Positions 37,708 to 46,140 of a stretch of DNA of 64,000 nt are shown piece after piece. Below the pieces are notes generated by a model, which was not told the origin of the DNA, made no database searches, and saw only the letters and a program-made list of their open reading frames with translations. Where the stretch lies: contig JADJQZ010000001.1 in assembly GCA_016712465.1 (NCBI GenBank), positions 4,774,001 through 4,838,000 of the forward strand, read 5' to 3'. The position numbers and the translations under genes were made by a program. Each line of letters opens with the position of its first letter. The stretch's first letter is position 1. This stretch comes from Candidatus Obscuribacter sp. Its GTDB lineage: Bacteria > Cyanobacteriota > Vampirovibrionia > Obscuribacterales > Obscuribacteraceae.

Positions 37708-38277
37708 TTACTTCACGAGAGCTTGCACCGCCTTGAATTTGTCAGTGCCGGCTTCCTTGAGCATTTCAAAAAGAGCCATCTCCATCACGGTTAAATCAGC
37801 GCCGTTACATCTCATCTTTTCAAGAGCGGCCTGCTTGTTGGGTGCAAAACGACTGCCCACGGCGTCCTCGACCACATGCACCTGATAGCCCTGACGAAGC
37901 AGCTCGTGCACCGATTGATTGACACAGACATGAGTCTCAATACCGGTAACGATGACCTGCTTCACAGACTGTAGATTCTTCAGGTGCTCCATAAACCCGT
38001 CGGCGCCGGTCACGGGGAAGCAATTCTTCTCAAAGTAGGAAGCCTCGGGGGCGGCGTCCTTGATGACGCTCACGGTGGGACCGAGCCCTTTCACGTACTG
38101 CTCGGTGATAATCACAGGCAGCCCTAGAATGGATGCTGCTTTCAGCATGATGACAATATTTTTGACCAGCCCCTCAAAGCCATCAATGTGGCTGGCAAAG
38201 CGCTCCTGCACATCCACCACCACCAGACAGGCTTTTTCAGCGTCGAGAAGTTTTTCATGCCGGCTCAAAGTATCCAA
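37708..38277 (-). CDS. Isochorismatase-family cysteine hydrolase
   Basis: 189 residues. The catalytic triad of the family is visible: Asp22 in VVVDVQERF, Lys84 in YFEKNCFP and Cys118 in GIETHVCVNQ, the last preceded by the usual cis-peptide region. Closest in style to the YcaC/nicotinamidase-like hydrolases, which act on amides or N-carbamoyl compounds; the substrate is not predictable. It lies 37 nt upstream of the TolC-like gene on the same strand. Confidence 0.9.
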   Translation of the reverse strand: MDTLSRHEKLLDAEKACLVVVDVQERFASHIDGFEGLVKNIVIMLKAASILGLPVIITEQYVKGLGPTVSVIKDAAPEASYFEKNCFPVTGADGFMEHLKNLQSVKQVIVTGIETHVCVNQSVHELLRQGYQVHVVEDAVGSRFAPNKQAALEKMRCNGADLTVMEMALFEMLKEAGTDKFKAVQALVK

Positions 38278-38443
38278 GAGCCTCCGGTTTTTGAGAGTAA
38301 GTTGAGACTAAGCTAGCAGGAGAAGCCAACCATTTGGTGAATATCGACCAATAATTGCCCCCGAGGCCAGTTAGGAATTACTCAGGTACGGGTCAGCAAT
38401 TTCACCCTTGTGTAAACAAGCCTAAATGCAAAGGAGAAGCCCT

Positions 38444-38473
38444 TTGCCCTCAGCCCGTGATTTATGATATAAA
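38444..38473 (+). promoter_or_regulatory. Candidate promoter of the tRNA-Ala gene
   Basis: TTGCCC at 38444-38449, an 18-bp spacer, and TATAAA at 38468-38473; the mature tRNA begins 10 nt later. Confidence 0.4.
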
Positions 38474-38483
38474 TCCACATGAC

Positions 38484-38559
38484 GGGGCGTTAGCGCAGTT
38501 GGTAGCGCGCTTCAATGGCATTGAAGAGGTCACGAGTTCGACTCTCGTACGCTCCACCA
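38484..38559 (+). tRNA. tRNA-Ala (anticodon GGC)
   Basis: A full cloverleaf: acceptor GGGGCGT pairs with ACGCTCC (one G-U), D arm GCGC-AGTTGGTA-GCGC, anticodon stem CTTCA/TGAAG around the loop ATGGCAT, variable loop AGGTC, T arm ACGAG-TTCGACT-CTCGT, discriminator A and an encoded CCA. The anticodon GGC reads GCC and GCU alanine codons. Confidence 0.96.
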
Positions 38560-38573
38560 TCTCATAAGCATCA

Positions 38574-38603
38574 AAAGCCCGGCTATGCCGGGCTTTCGCT
38601 TTT
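38574..38603 (+). terminator. Intrinsic terminator after the tRNA
   Basis: A 10-bp stem AAAGCCCGGC / GCCGGGCTTT with a TAT loop, followed by CGCTTTT, 14 nt after the tRNA CCA end. Confidence 0.8.
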
Positions 38604-38718
38604 GGTACCGGTCTCTCGGTGACGCCCGATGCCAACCCTGGGAAATTTCTAAAATTTAGCTAGAATGTAATCCGTAAGCGCTACCGGCTCAGAGGACGAT
38701 GCTCTTAAGGGGGGTAAA

Positions 38719-39567
38719 GTGGCCAAAAAACCAAACAACCTCGTCCTGGTCACCCCCTTTGTCATGCTCTTCGTGGGCTTTATTGCCATGGGAATAAGCA
38801 CTGTTTCCCACAGTATCGATCATCTGGCGGCAGCCATGACCCGGGTCGAACACCCCAAAAGCCCCGACTTTTCCGCCTACGATCACTTGCTGAAAGATTG
38901 CGTACAGAACTTAGACGGACGCAATCTGGTTGATTACAACAAGGTCAAAAACAGTCCCTATCTGGGGCAGGCCCTGGCTATGGTGGCAAGAACAGCCACC
39001 GACAAGTTTGAAAACGGCACCGATAAGATTGCCTTCTACATCAATACCTACAACTTGCTGGCAATTAAATGCATCGCCGACCGCTTTCCCGTAAACACCG
39101 GCAAGCAGACCTCAGCTGACATGCACAAGCGGCTCTTCGTGGTGGGGGGAAAATCTTTAAGTGTCGATACGGTCATGCGCCAGGAAATTACGCCTCTGCT
39201 CACCGACGACCTGCCCCGGGAATACAACCCAGATTTTGCCGTTTTCCTTTTGACCCGCGGCACCATGGGCGAGCCCGACATCACCAATCATGCCATTACG
39301 CGCGACACGATCACGGAAGATAGCGAGGCGAATATGCGGCGCTTTATCTCCAGTAAACGAAATGTCTATATCGGTCCAAAGGGAGAAGAGTTTCTCATAT
39401 CACCCTGGTTTCAATGGCAGGGCGTCATCTTCGGCGCAAGACACCGCGACTTGCACAGTTACGTGTACAGCCTCCTTGACGAAAAGGATCAACGAGAAAA
39501 CAGCGTATTCTGCATGCGTCAGTACCATGCTCGCTTCGATTGGAGAATAAATGACATCCATGCCTGA
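38719..39567 (+). CDS. DUF547 domain protein, membrane-anchored
   Basis: 282 residues from a GTG with GGGGGG ~5 nt upstream. An N-terminal transmembrane helix (VLVTPFVMLFVGFIAMGI) is followed by a DUF547 domain: KIAFYINTYNLLAIK, then FFVGGKSLSVDTV-like and LTRGTMGEPDITNHA segments. The domain recalls a transglutaminase-like cysteine-protease fold, but its function is not established. The stop lies 17 nt inside the following amidase gene, so the two are coupled; an envelope role is likely by association. Confidence 0.8.
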   Translation: MAKKPNNLVLVTPFVMLFVGFIAMGISTVSHSIDHLAAAMTRVEHPKSPDFSAYDHLLKDCVQNLDGRNLVDYNKVKNSPYLGQALAMVARTATDKFENGTDKIAFYINTYNLLAIKCIADRFPVNTGKQTSADMHKRLFVVGGKSLSVDTVMRQEITPLLTDDLPREYNPDFAVFLLTRGTMGEPDITNHAITRDTITEDSEANMRRFISSKRNVYIGPKGEEFLISPWFQWQGVIFGARHRDLHSYVYSLLDEKDQRENSVFCMRQYHARFDWRINDIHA

Positions 39568-41527
39568 AAAGGCTCTTGAGCGCCTGGTACCCTTCAGCTT
39601 GAGACTGCTCCTCCTATTTTTGTGCACCTGCCAGCTTAACGCCTGCAAGGCCCAGGAAAGTCCGGAAAGTCAGGAAGTGACGCCCTCGCTAAAGAAGCCC
39701 ACTCCCATCAAGCGTGCCAAAGTGGAGTTGACCGATAGCAATCCGATCTATGTAAGTTATCCACAAAGCGGAGCCACCGCCATCACGGCAAGCAGCAGCT
39801 TCATTATAGGCTCAGCGCTGCCGGGAGGCAGCTTGAGCATCAACGGTAAACCGGTAAGCCTCAACAAAAACGGTTTCTTTGCCCAGACCGTGCCCCTGGC
39901 CAGGGGCGTCAATCGCTTCCAACTGCTCTACTCCAGGGATGGTGCCCAAAATCCTTATTCAACTTTTGTTCAATTAGTAAGAGAAAAGCTGAGAGAGCCG
40001 CTTTCCGCCTCCTCTCTAACCATCTCCACCGAAGGCGTCGAGCCTAAGGACGACCGGGCCCTCACCGCCGGTGATATCATTGAATTTTCCTGCCATGCCA
40101 CACCCGGGGCGGCTGTCTATGTGGAACTAGCCGGCAAGAAGATTGAGATGGCCAGCCTGGCAAGCTTGAAAGCCAGAGCGAAAGAACGAAATGGTTCGGG
40201 CATCAACCGGGGTCTGGAAGCCGCCTACGGGCAGATCTTTCAACGCTTTCCTCAGCATTCCCCGGATCTCTATCTGGGGCTCTATCGTATCGAAAACAAC
40301 GATTTTTTCAGCAACAGTCATCCTCGTTTTGTGATCAGCAAAGGCGGTAAGAACACCAGTCTCACCCTCGGCACCAATATATCGGTGGTCAAGCAACCAC
40401 TCATGGCCCATACCATACACGACGATACGATTGTGAGAGTGGCGCCGGAACTGGCACGTCTCACGCCGCTGCCGGCAGGGGTTAGGCTGATCACGGACGG
40501 CTACCAGAAGGACAATATTCGCTGCCTTTACAAGACAGGCAAGCACGTCTGGATAAAAAGAGAAGACCTGCAATTCGAGCCGCCAGGCGCTCCCGCACCA
40601 CGGGCGGTGTGCCGTTCCGTGCAAGTAGATAAAGACGACTGGGGCGAAATAGTTTCAATTCCCATGAGCCAGAGACTGCCCTTCTTGATTGAGCAAACGG
40701 TAAGTGCCGGTTCCAACAAGTTGCAAGTGAAAATTTACGGGGCGCAGTCGGATACCGACTGGGTTTATCAGTCACCGGCCGACGGCGAAGCGAGATTGAT
40801 TGAAGACGTCGCATGGAAGCAACCGGAAGACGGCGTTTATGAAATCGACATCGCCCTCAAATCTGCAAGGCAGTGGGGCTACTTCGCCGAATACACGGAT
40901 AATACCCTCAACTTACACATCAAGTATCCGCCCCGTCTGGTAAACACCGCAGAAAAAGGACGATCGGAGAGACCGCTTGAGGGTCTTGTGATTTGCGTAG
41001 ATCCCGGTCATGGCGGTCTTGAAAGCGGCGCACTCGGACCTTCCGGTTTGTGCGAAGCCGAGGTCAATCTGGCTATCGCCAAGAAATTCAAAGCGGCCCT
41101 GGAGAAAGAAGGAGCCACCGTATTCATGACAAGGGAAGAAGACATAGATGTCTCCCTTAACGACAGAGTAGCCTTTGCCAGGGATAAGAAAGTGGACTTA
41201 CTTATTTCGGTGCACAATAACGCGCTGCCGGATGGACGAGATCCCTTGAAGGAGCATGGCACTTCCACCTACCGCTACCATCCCCAATCCATAGAGCTGG
41301 CCCGCTGCCTTAAGAACTCCATGGTTAAGGAACTGGAACTGCCTGATTTAGGCGCACGCTATCAAAACCTGGCCCTTTGCCGCCCGACAGCCATGCAAGC
41401 GGTACTGGTGGAAGTGGCCTTTATGGTCAACCCCGATGAATACAGCGGGCTCATTGACAGTCAGTGGCAAAACAAAGCGGCCAGAAGCCTGGTAAACGGC
41501 TTACTGTCCTACTTTGGACGCAAATAA
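39551..41527 (+). CDS. N-acetylmuramoyl-L-alanine amidase (AmiA/AmiC type) lipoprotein
   Basis: 658 residues. The N-terminus carries a lipoprotein signal with lipobox LNAC near residue 32. Residues ~60-470 are exported linker and beta domains; one contains an SH3-like stretch and another resembles an AMIN-type substrate-binding region. The C-terminal ~190 residues are a zinc-dependent Amidase_3: CVDPGHGGLESGALG (Zn His), a Glu in SGLCEAEVNLAI (Zn), SVHNNALPD (Zn His) and VEVAFMVNPDE (catalytic Glu). It cleaves the bond between MurNAc and the stem peptide, as in daughter-cell separation. It overlaps the DUF547 gene by 17 nt. Confidence 0.92.
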   Translation: MTSMPEKALERLVPFSLRLLLLFLCTCQLNACKAQESPESQEVTPSLKKPTPIKRAKVELTDSNPIYVSYPQSGATAITASSSFIIGSALPGGSLSINGKPVSLNKNGFFAQTVPLARGVNRFQLLYSRDGAQNPYSTFVQLVREKLREPLSASSLTISTEGVEPKDDRALTAGDIIEFSCHATPGAAVYVELAGKKIEMASLASLKARAKERNGSGINRGLEAAYGQIFQRFPQHSPDLYLGLYRIENNDFFSNSHPRFVISKGGKNTSLTLGTNISVVKQPLMAHTIHDDTIVRVAPELARLTPLPAGVRLITDGYQKDNIRCLYKTGKHVWIKREDLQFEPPGAPAPRAVCRSVQVDKDDWGEIVSIPMSQRLPFLIEQTVSAGSNKLQVKIYGAQSDTDWVYQSPADGEARLIEDVAWKQPEDGVYEIDIALKSARQWGYFAEYTDNTLNLHIKYPPRLVNTAEKGRSERPLEGLVICVDPGHGGLESGALGPSGLCEAEVNLAIAKKFKAALEKEGATVFMTREEDIDVSLNDRVAFARDKKVDLLISVHNNALPDGRDPLKEHGTSTYRYHPQSIELARCLKNSMVKELELPDLGARYQNLALCRPTAMQAVLVEVAFMVNPDEYSGLIDSQWQNKAARSLVNGLLSYFGRK

Positions 41528-41546
41528 AGGCTTCGCCAGGCAGTAA

Positions 41547-41735
41547 CTAGAACTGTTGGCGGGGCGGCATCGGTCCCAGGGGATCCAGTTTGAAACTTCT
41601 TTCAAGCTCTTGCCTGTAAGCCATATTAGTTAGAGCTTCCACCGAGTACATTTCGTCGTGCCAGTAACTATCTTCCCGATCCTTAAGGTCATCCAGACGC
41701 TTACGGAGATTGGCGGGAATGAGTTCTTCTTGCAT
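41547..41735 (-). CDS. Small hypothetical protein (62 aa)
   Basis: 62 residues, highly charged (MQEELIPANLRKRLDDLKDR ... LERSFKLDPLGPMPPRQQF), helical with a proline-rich end. It converges on the amidase gene, leaving 19 nt between stops. GAGGCGAT lies just before the ATG. Function unknown; real-gene status is likely but not certain. Confidence 0.4.
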   Translation of the reverse strand: MQEELIPANLRKRLDDLKDREDSYWHDEMYSVEALTNMAYRQELERSFKLDPLGPMPPRQQF

Positions 41736-42087
41736 TAATCGCCTCGAATCTAGACAGAAAGTGTTCCTAATTTTATGCCTGGAGAATGACTTATTGACTT
41801 ATCGCACTGCCATCTTATGTGGTGCCTTTTCAAGGCAAGAAATCATTAAACTAAATCTCACATGCACAGCACTAGTTTAAGTCCTTCATCGGGATTAGCA
41901 ATTCTTGACTTCTTCGCATATCCAGAAGAAACCAGCACCGGCTGTGGCTTTCAGATTTGTCTACTTAAAATCTTGCCTTAGACTTTGACAATATATACTT
42001 CCAGCGACAGTTCCGATCCAAACGATTCGTTTTCGGAGGTTCAGTGAATATACTCTGAGAGAATCACTAACGTCTTATAATAAAGAG
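41736..42087. other. 352-nt intergenic region with a leaderless-type promoter
   Basis: The region separates two divergent small genes. A perfect TATAAT lies at 42076-42081, only 6 nt before the ATG at 42088, so transcription would start at or very near the start codon (a leaderless or very short-leader mRNA). The expected -35 position has only a weak hexamer. I see no RNA gene or hairpin. Confidence 0.4.
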
Positions 42088-42399
42088 ATGAATTTAAAGC
42101 TTCGACTGGAAAAATTATGCGACGCCCGCGCCTGGGTCAAACTTTCCTTTGCCGACGGAACGGCGCTTGTGGGGCGACTTTTGCGCATCGGGCAAGATTA
42201 TGTGGAGCTTGAGACTTTTGGTGATTCGGAAAAGCGCTACTCTTCCGACTATGTCAGCGACTACTCGAGACATCTGATTCCCCTGGGGCTGATAAAACTG
42301 CTCACCGTCGAATCACCGGCCTTTGCCGAATACGAAAGGCGCAGGCTCGATTATTTGTCGAGGCTCGATTCGCACGATACGCCCGATCTGGAGCGCTAA
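42088..42399 (+). CDS. Small hypothetical protein with a possible Sm-like fold
   Basis: 103 residues, cytoplasmic. The stretch WVKLSFADGTALVGRLLRIG followed by DYVELETF has the strand pattern of Sm/Hfq-type small barrels (VxLxDGTxxxGxL ... DYVEL), but this is a weak resemblance seen by eye. A TATAAT lies 6 nt before the ATG. The TAA overlaps the stop of the convergent glmU gene by 4 nt. Confidence 0.5.
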   Translation: MNLKLRLEKLCDARAWVKLSFADGTALVGRLLRIGQDYVELETFGDSEKRYSSDYVSDYSRHLIPLGLIKLLTVESPAFAEYERRRLDYLSRLDSHDTPDLER

Positions 42400-43814
42400 G
42401 CTTTAGGAGCTACAGTCATTCGTTCTTTGCGGCGCTTGGCCCAACCCTCAATTATTTCCTGGCGCGCTCGACCAACAGCAAGGGCACCGGAAGGCACGTC
42501 TTTGGTAACGACGGTACCGGCACCCACAACCGCCTCCGCGCATAGTTCCACCGGTGCCACCAGCACCGAATTACTGCCGGTGGAGGCACCGTCACCAACT
42601 ATGGTGCGATCTTTGCGCTTGGTGACATGATCGTAATTGGCTGTGATAGTGCCGGCGCCGATATTAACATTGCTACCCAGGCTAGCATCGCCGATGTAGG
42701 AGAGATGCCCGACATTGGTGTGATCGCCCAGGGTTGCTTTTTTCAACTCCACGAAATTTCCAACTTTTGAGGCGCTGCCCACGGCGTTGCCTTCCCGCAA
42801 ATGGGCAAAAGGACCAACCCTGGCCCGGTCACCAATGACGGAGTCATTGACATAGGAACTGACCACGGAAGCACCGGCGCCCACACGTACCCGCCCCTTC
42901 ATGACCGTGTAGGGTCCAATCAGACAGTCGGCGCCGATTTCGATGTCACCGGTAAGAATGCAGCCGGGCATGATGGTGGTCTCCTGCCCGATTTTTACCT
43001 CCGGACAAATCCAGGTACTGTGCGGATCGACGATGGTGACGCCGCTCTCCAGTGCCAGCCTGCTTACAGTGATATCGCGCAAATGCCTGGCCGCTTCCGA
43101 AAGCTCAAGACGGGAGTTGATGCCGGCCATCTCCCGCCAGTCGGTGAGAGCCACGGCCGCAGCACCCGCACCCGATTTGTAGGCCCAACCCACCAGGTCG
43201 GTAAGGTAATACTCTTTCTGCTTGTTTTCGCAAGTCAACGACTGTAAACCGTCTTTCACCGCGGGCCAGCTCAAACAATAGATGCCAGTATTTACTTCGC
43301 AAATAGCCTTTTCAGCCTGGCTGGCATCCTTATCTTCCACAACGGCCCTGACTTTACCGGCTTCATCCCGAACGATGCGGCCGTAGTTCTTGGGGTCTTC
43401 TACGATAGCCGTCAGGGCTGTAACGGCTGCACCGGACTGCTCATGACTTAAGAGCAAGTGTTTTAGCGTGGCACTCTGTATGACCGGTGCATCTCCCACG
43501 GTGACAATTACATGACCATTAAAGCCCTCAAGGGCAGGCGCTACTTGCATAACGGCGTGGCCGGTACCCAACTGCGGTTCCTGTAAATGAGTGAGACAGG
43601 AGCCGTCCTCAAAAGTTTTTTCGACAAAATCGCGCACCAGCTCGGCTTGATGGCCGACCACCACGTGCAGTTTCTCGGGGGCGAGAGCCTGACACTGCCT
43701 TACAACCCGGCTCAAGATCGGCATGCCGAGCACGTCATGCAAAACCTTGGGCTTAGCCGACTTCATGCGCTTGCCCTGTCCAGCAGCCAAAATAATTGCT
43801 CTCACCGCTACCAT
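42396..43814 (-). CDS. glmU: Bifunctional GlmU (UDP-GlcNAc synthesis)
   Basis: 472 residues. The N-terminal half is a uridylyltransferase: LAAGQGKRMKSAKPKVLHDV holds the nucleotide-binding loop with its Arg and Lys. After the linker helix (~230-250) a left-handed beta-helix of hexapeptide repeats (VKIGQETTIMPGCI onward) forms the acetyltransferase, with the family-typical NVNIGAGTITANYD. It converts glucosamine-1-P to GlcNAc-1-P and then UDP-GlcNAc, the precursor of peptidoglycan and lipid A. Length is standard (~455-470). A terminator-like hairpin and a possible RNA gene lie upstream on the same strand. Confidence 0.97.
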   Translation of the reverse strand: MVAVRAIILAAGQGKRMKSAKPKVLHDVLGMPILSRVVRQCQALAPEKLHVVVGHQAELVRDFVEKTFEDGSCLTHLQEPQLGTGHAVMQVAPALEGFNGHVIVTVGDAPVIQSATLKHLLLSHEQSGAAVTALTAIVEDPKNYGRIVRDEAGKVRAVVEDKDASQAEKAICEVNTGIYCLSWPAVKDGLQSLTCENKQKEYYLTDLVGWAYKSGAGAAAVALTDWREMAGINSRLELSEAARHLRDITVSRLALESGVTIVDPHSTWICPEVKIGQETTIMPGCILTGDIEIGADCLIGPYTVMKGRVRVGAGASVVSSYVNDSVIGDRARVGPFAHLREGNAVGSASKVGNFVELKKATLGDHTNVGHLSYIGDASLGSNVNIGAGTITANYDHVTKRKDRTIVGDGASTGSNSVLVAPVELCAEAVVGAGTVVTKDVPSGALAVGRARQEIIEGWAKRRKERMTVAPKA

Positions 43815-43883
43815 AACTACTCCCGAGCGCCGCTATGCGGCTCTCTTGAAAAACTATCGCCTGTGACAAGTTAGGTTAACACA

Positions 43884-43920
43884 AGAGCCTGCCCCTTTTG
43901 CTAAGAACTGGACAGGCTCT
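43884..43920 (-). other. Hairpin in the glmU upstream region
   Basis: AGAGCCTG (43884-43891) pairs with CAGGCTCT (43913-43920) across a 21-nt loop, about 70 nt before the glmU start. It has only a weak T-rich tract beyond it on the minus strand, so it could be a leader element rather than a terminator. Confidence 0.45.
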
Positions 43921-43936
43921 AATGTTCAAAAGCATA

Positions 43937-43968
43937 GAAAAACCGAGGCTCCCCTGGTGGGGAGCCTC
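43937..43968 (-). terminator. Intrinsic terminator upstream of glmU, minus strand
   Basis: A perfect 10-bp stem GAGGCTCCCC / GGGGAGCCTC with a 4-nt TGGT loop; on the minus strand it is followed by CGGTTTTTC. On the + strand it is followed by AAAAAA. No minus-strand protein gene precedes it for 260 nt, so it must end a short RNA or act as an attenuator. Confidence 0.7.
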
Positions 43969-44095
43969 AAAAAATGCTCGCAGGGTTGGTGCTGCCCCAA
44001 CAGGCTCAATCCCTTGTGCCTCTCTACTGGAGTGACTGCGATATCAACACGCTAATTCTTACCTGAAAGCCCTTGAGACACCTGCCTTTTAACCT
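43969..44095 (-). ncRNA. Candidate small RNA or leader upstream of glmU
   Basis: The stretch lies between a candidate minus-strand promoter (44102-44131) and the strong terminator at 43937-43968. It contains no credible ORF and has internal hairpin potential (GTTGG/CCAAC around 44000). With the terminator the RNA would be about 155 nt. It matches none of the RNA families I can recall by motif (checked tmRNA, SRP and RNase P landmarks). It could be a free regulatory RNA, a 6S-like RNA, or an attenuating 5' leader of glmU. Confidence 0.35.
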
Positions 44096-44101
44096 TTCGT
44101 T

Positions 44102-44131
44102 TATTTTGCCTGTAACGAAAATGCATAACAA
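44102..44131 (-). promoter_or_regulatory. Candidate promoter, minus strand
   Basis: Read on the minus strand: TTGTTA, an 18-bp spacer, AAAATA. It would start transcription near 44095 toward the terminator at 43968-43937 and glmU. Confidence 0.35.
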
Positions 44132-44240
44132 TAGAAACCAGATTATCATCTACCTTTAGTCAGGGCTCTTGAGTGAGTATGTGGCATATAGCTAAAAGCT
44201 CGGGCCCAAGATATCGGAAGTAGACGAAAAGGTCAGCAAA

Positions 44241-45116
44241 ATGTTGCCAGTAGCTATCAAAACGCCATACCAAACCAGAAAAAACTCGAAAGTGGGCAGT
44301 TTTTTTATCAGACTGACCTGGCTGTATCTGGCGCTCATGCTGGTTCAGTTCGCCACCTCAGCAGCTCTTGCCCAGAGACGAACGGCAGGCAAGCCCCAGA
44401 CCCAGTCGAGCGGTCCCAGACCCTATCCGGAGTTTCGCAGCCGTTTCGGGGTAATTCGCTGGCTTTCCGACCAAATGCCCCTGAAAGTCTTCGTCAGTCG
44501 AGGTTTGAGCCTCGACTCCATCATGGACCCGCAATTAGGAGCGCCCGTTGCCAACGTCGACAACCTGGCAGCCTGGCCCAATCTGGTGGCGCAAATAGTG
44601 GAAAATCCCCAGCAATGGAACAGCCTGGGGGTAGCGGAAGGCTATGTGGACGGACATTATCAGGCCGCCCTGGAAGGAGTCAGCGCCTGGAAAGCCTTTG
44701 AACCGGAAGGCTTTCTTTCTTACCAGATCACCAATGACCCCCAGGAAGCCGACATCTACGTCTTCTTCACCAAGCAGTTTGTCAATAAACTGGGCATGGC
44801 CCTTTTCGCGAACGACATCAGGGGCTACACTTCCAAGACAAATTTCCCATACAAAGCCATTCTCGCCGGAGGACAGGCCGCCTTCAAACCAGTGGTGATC
44901 GTCTTGCGCACCACCGAAGCCAGGGGCGCGTCCATGCCCCTGGGCAAAATGAAAGCCGCTGCTACTCACGAGTTTGGTCACGCCCTCGGTATAGAGGGAC
45001 ACAGCACCAACGCTGCCGACCTGATGAGCGTGTACTACGGCAGGGGCGTCATTTCGCCCAACGACGCCGCCACACTGCGCTATCTCTATCGACTGCAACC
45101 GGATTTAATCCCCTGA
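44241..45116 (+). CDS. Exported matrixin-like zinc metalloprotease
   Basis: 291 residues with a signal peptide after a basic N-terminus (LTWLYLALMLVQFATSAALAQ). The catalytic motif is HEFGHALGIEGHS, a full HExxHxxGxxGH zinc site of the metzincin/matrixin group, followed by DLMSVYY, which resembles the Met-turn. The upstream ~130 residues contain a predicted strand YPEFRSRFGVIRW and a likely peptidase core (QEADIYVFFT). It should be secreted or periplasmic and cleave proteins. AAGG lies ~9 nt before the ATG. The next gene follows after 16 nt on the same strand. Confidence 0.85.
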   Translation: MLPVAIKTPYQTRKNSKVGSFFIRLTWLYLALMLVQFATSAALAQRRTAGKPQTQSSGPRPYPEFRSRFGVIRWLSDQMPLKVFVSRGLSLDSIMDPQLGAPVANVDNLAAWPNLVAQIVENPQQWNSLGVAEGYVDGHYQAALEGVSAWKAFEPEGFLSYQITNDPQEADIYVFFTKQFVNKLGMALFANDIRGYTSKTNFPYKAILAGGQAAFKPVVIVLRTTEARGASMPLGKMKAAATHEFGHALGIEGHSTNAADLMSVYYGRGVISPNDAATLRYLYRLQPDLIP

Positions 45117-45132
45117 GTGCCAAAGGCGAAAA

Positions 45133-46140
45133 ATGCCAAGAAACGACGATCACTACATGAGAAACCGGGGCGTGCGCAAACCCCGGGCTCCTTATGGTGA
45201 TTATTCGAGTGCAGACGACCAGAGCAGCGAGGATGCGGAACCGGCAAGGGCACCGGACAATGGAGCGCGTTCCAATCGCCAGGATAGCTTCCGGGCATCG
45301 CGCGGGGCTCCTGCCAGCTTTCGGGAATTAGATCGAAAAGCCCGGGAAGAAGCGGAAGAGGAGAAGGAAAAGAAGCGGAAAAAAGACCGCAAGCGGCTCT
45401 TCAACCTGCTCAGCAATGAAGCCCTCTGCCTGGCCATTATCTTTGCCATGATTGCTACCTTCAACTACATGAGCAGCGATTACACCGGCGAATACCTGAC
45501 ATCGAATCCGCAACTGGGGCTGGTCAAACTATCGCTTTTGCGGCGTGCCGCATCGGTGGAGGGAGAGCTCTGTTATGGGCGCTATCCGAATATGCAGATG
45601 ATTAGCGGCGTAGACCCGGGGAAACCAAATCAACGCATGGAATTCTCCACTTCTCAAGAATGGCAGGAAGCAGGCAATTTACCACACAAGGCCGTCTTCC
45701 TTGGCACCATCAGTAGTAGCGCCGCCACCGGCACCCTGGTAGACGCCCACGGCAAATACAAGCTCAAACTGGAAAAGAACATGGTGGCATCGGTATTTCG
45801 GCAATTCCAGGCCCATCTGCCGGTCCTCCCCACCTTCCAGCCCCCCACCTGGGTAAAGACCGAGAAACCGCTGATTGCACCGGCCAAGCCTGGTTTTTCC
45901 AGGGACGAACAAATCAGGCAACTGCAATTACCCACTTTGCGCAAACAATTGGAAGATGAACACTTGCTCAAAGTAACACCGGCCAAACAGCCTGGCAGCA
46001 AGCTCAGGGCCGCCCCCGCCACCTTCAAAGACAGTTTTGACTACTCTAAATATCGCCGCTTTCAACAAAACAGCGCTTCTCCCGCTCGCCTTGATCCAGG
46101 TCAATCGCATTATCGCCTGGATAGTGGGAAAGCTCGATGA
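45133..46140 (+). CDS. Single-pass membrane protein of unknown function
   Basis: 335 residues. The N-terminal ~95 residues are cytoplasmic, very rich in charged residues, with a basic cluster just before one transmembrane helix (ALCLAIIFAMIATFNYM). The C-terminal ~220 residues lie outside and include a strand-rich part (AVFLGTISSSAATGTLV) and a Pro-rich stretch (LPVLPTFQPPTW). No family recognised. It is cotranscribed with the zinc metalloprotease 16 nt upstream. Its last 95 nt overlap, antisense, the end of the phosphoesterase gene. Confidence 0.65.
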   Translation: MPRNDDHYMRNRGVRKPRAPYGDYSSADDQSSEDAEPARAPDNGARSNRQDSFRASRGAPASFRELDRKAREEAEEEKEKKRKKDRKRLFNLLSNEALCLAIIFAMIATFNYMSSDYTGEYLTSNPQLGLVKLSLLRRAASVEGELCYGRYPNMQMISGVDPGKPNQRMEFSTSQEWQEAGNLPHKAVFLGTISSSAATGTLVDAHGKYKLKLEKNMVASVFRQFQAHLPVLPTFQPPTWVKTEKPLIAPAKPGFSRDEQIRQLQLPTLRKQLEDEHLLKVTPAKQPGSKLRAAPATFKDSFDYSKYRRFQQNSASPARLDPGQSHYRLDSGKAR

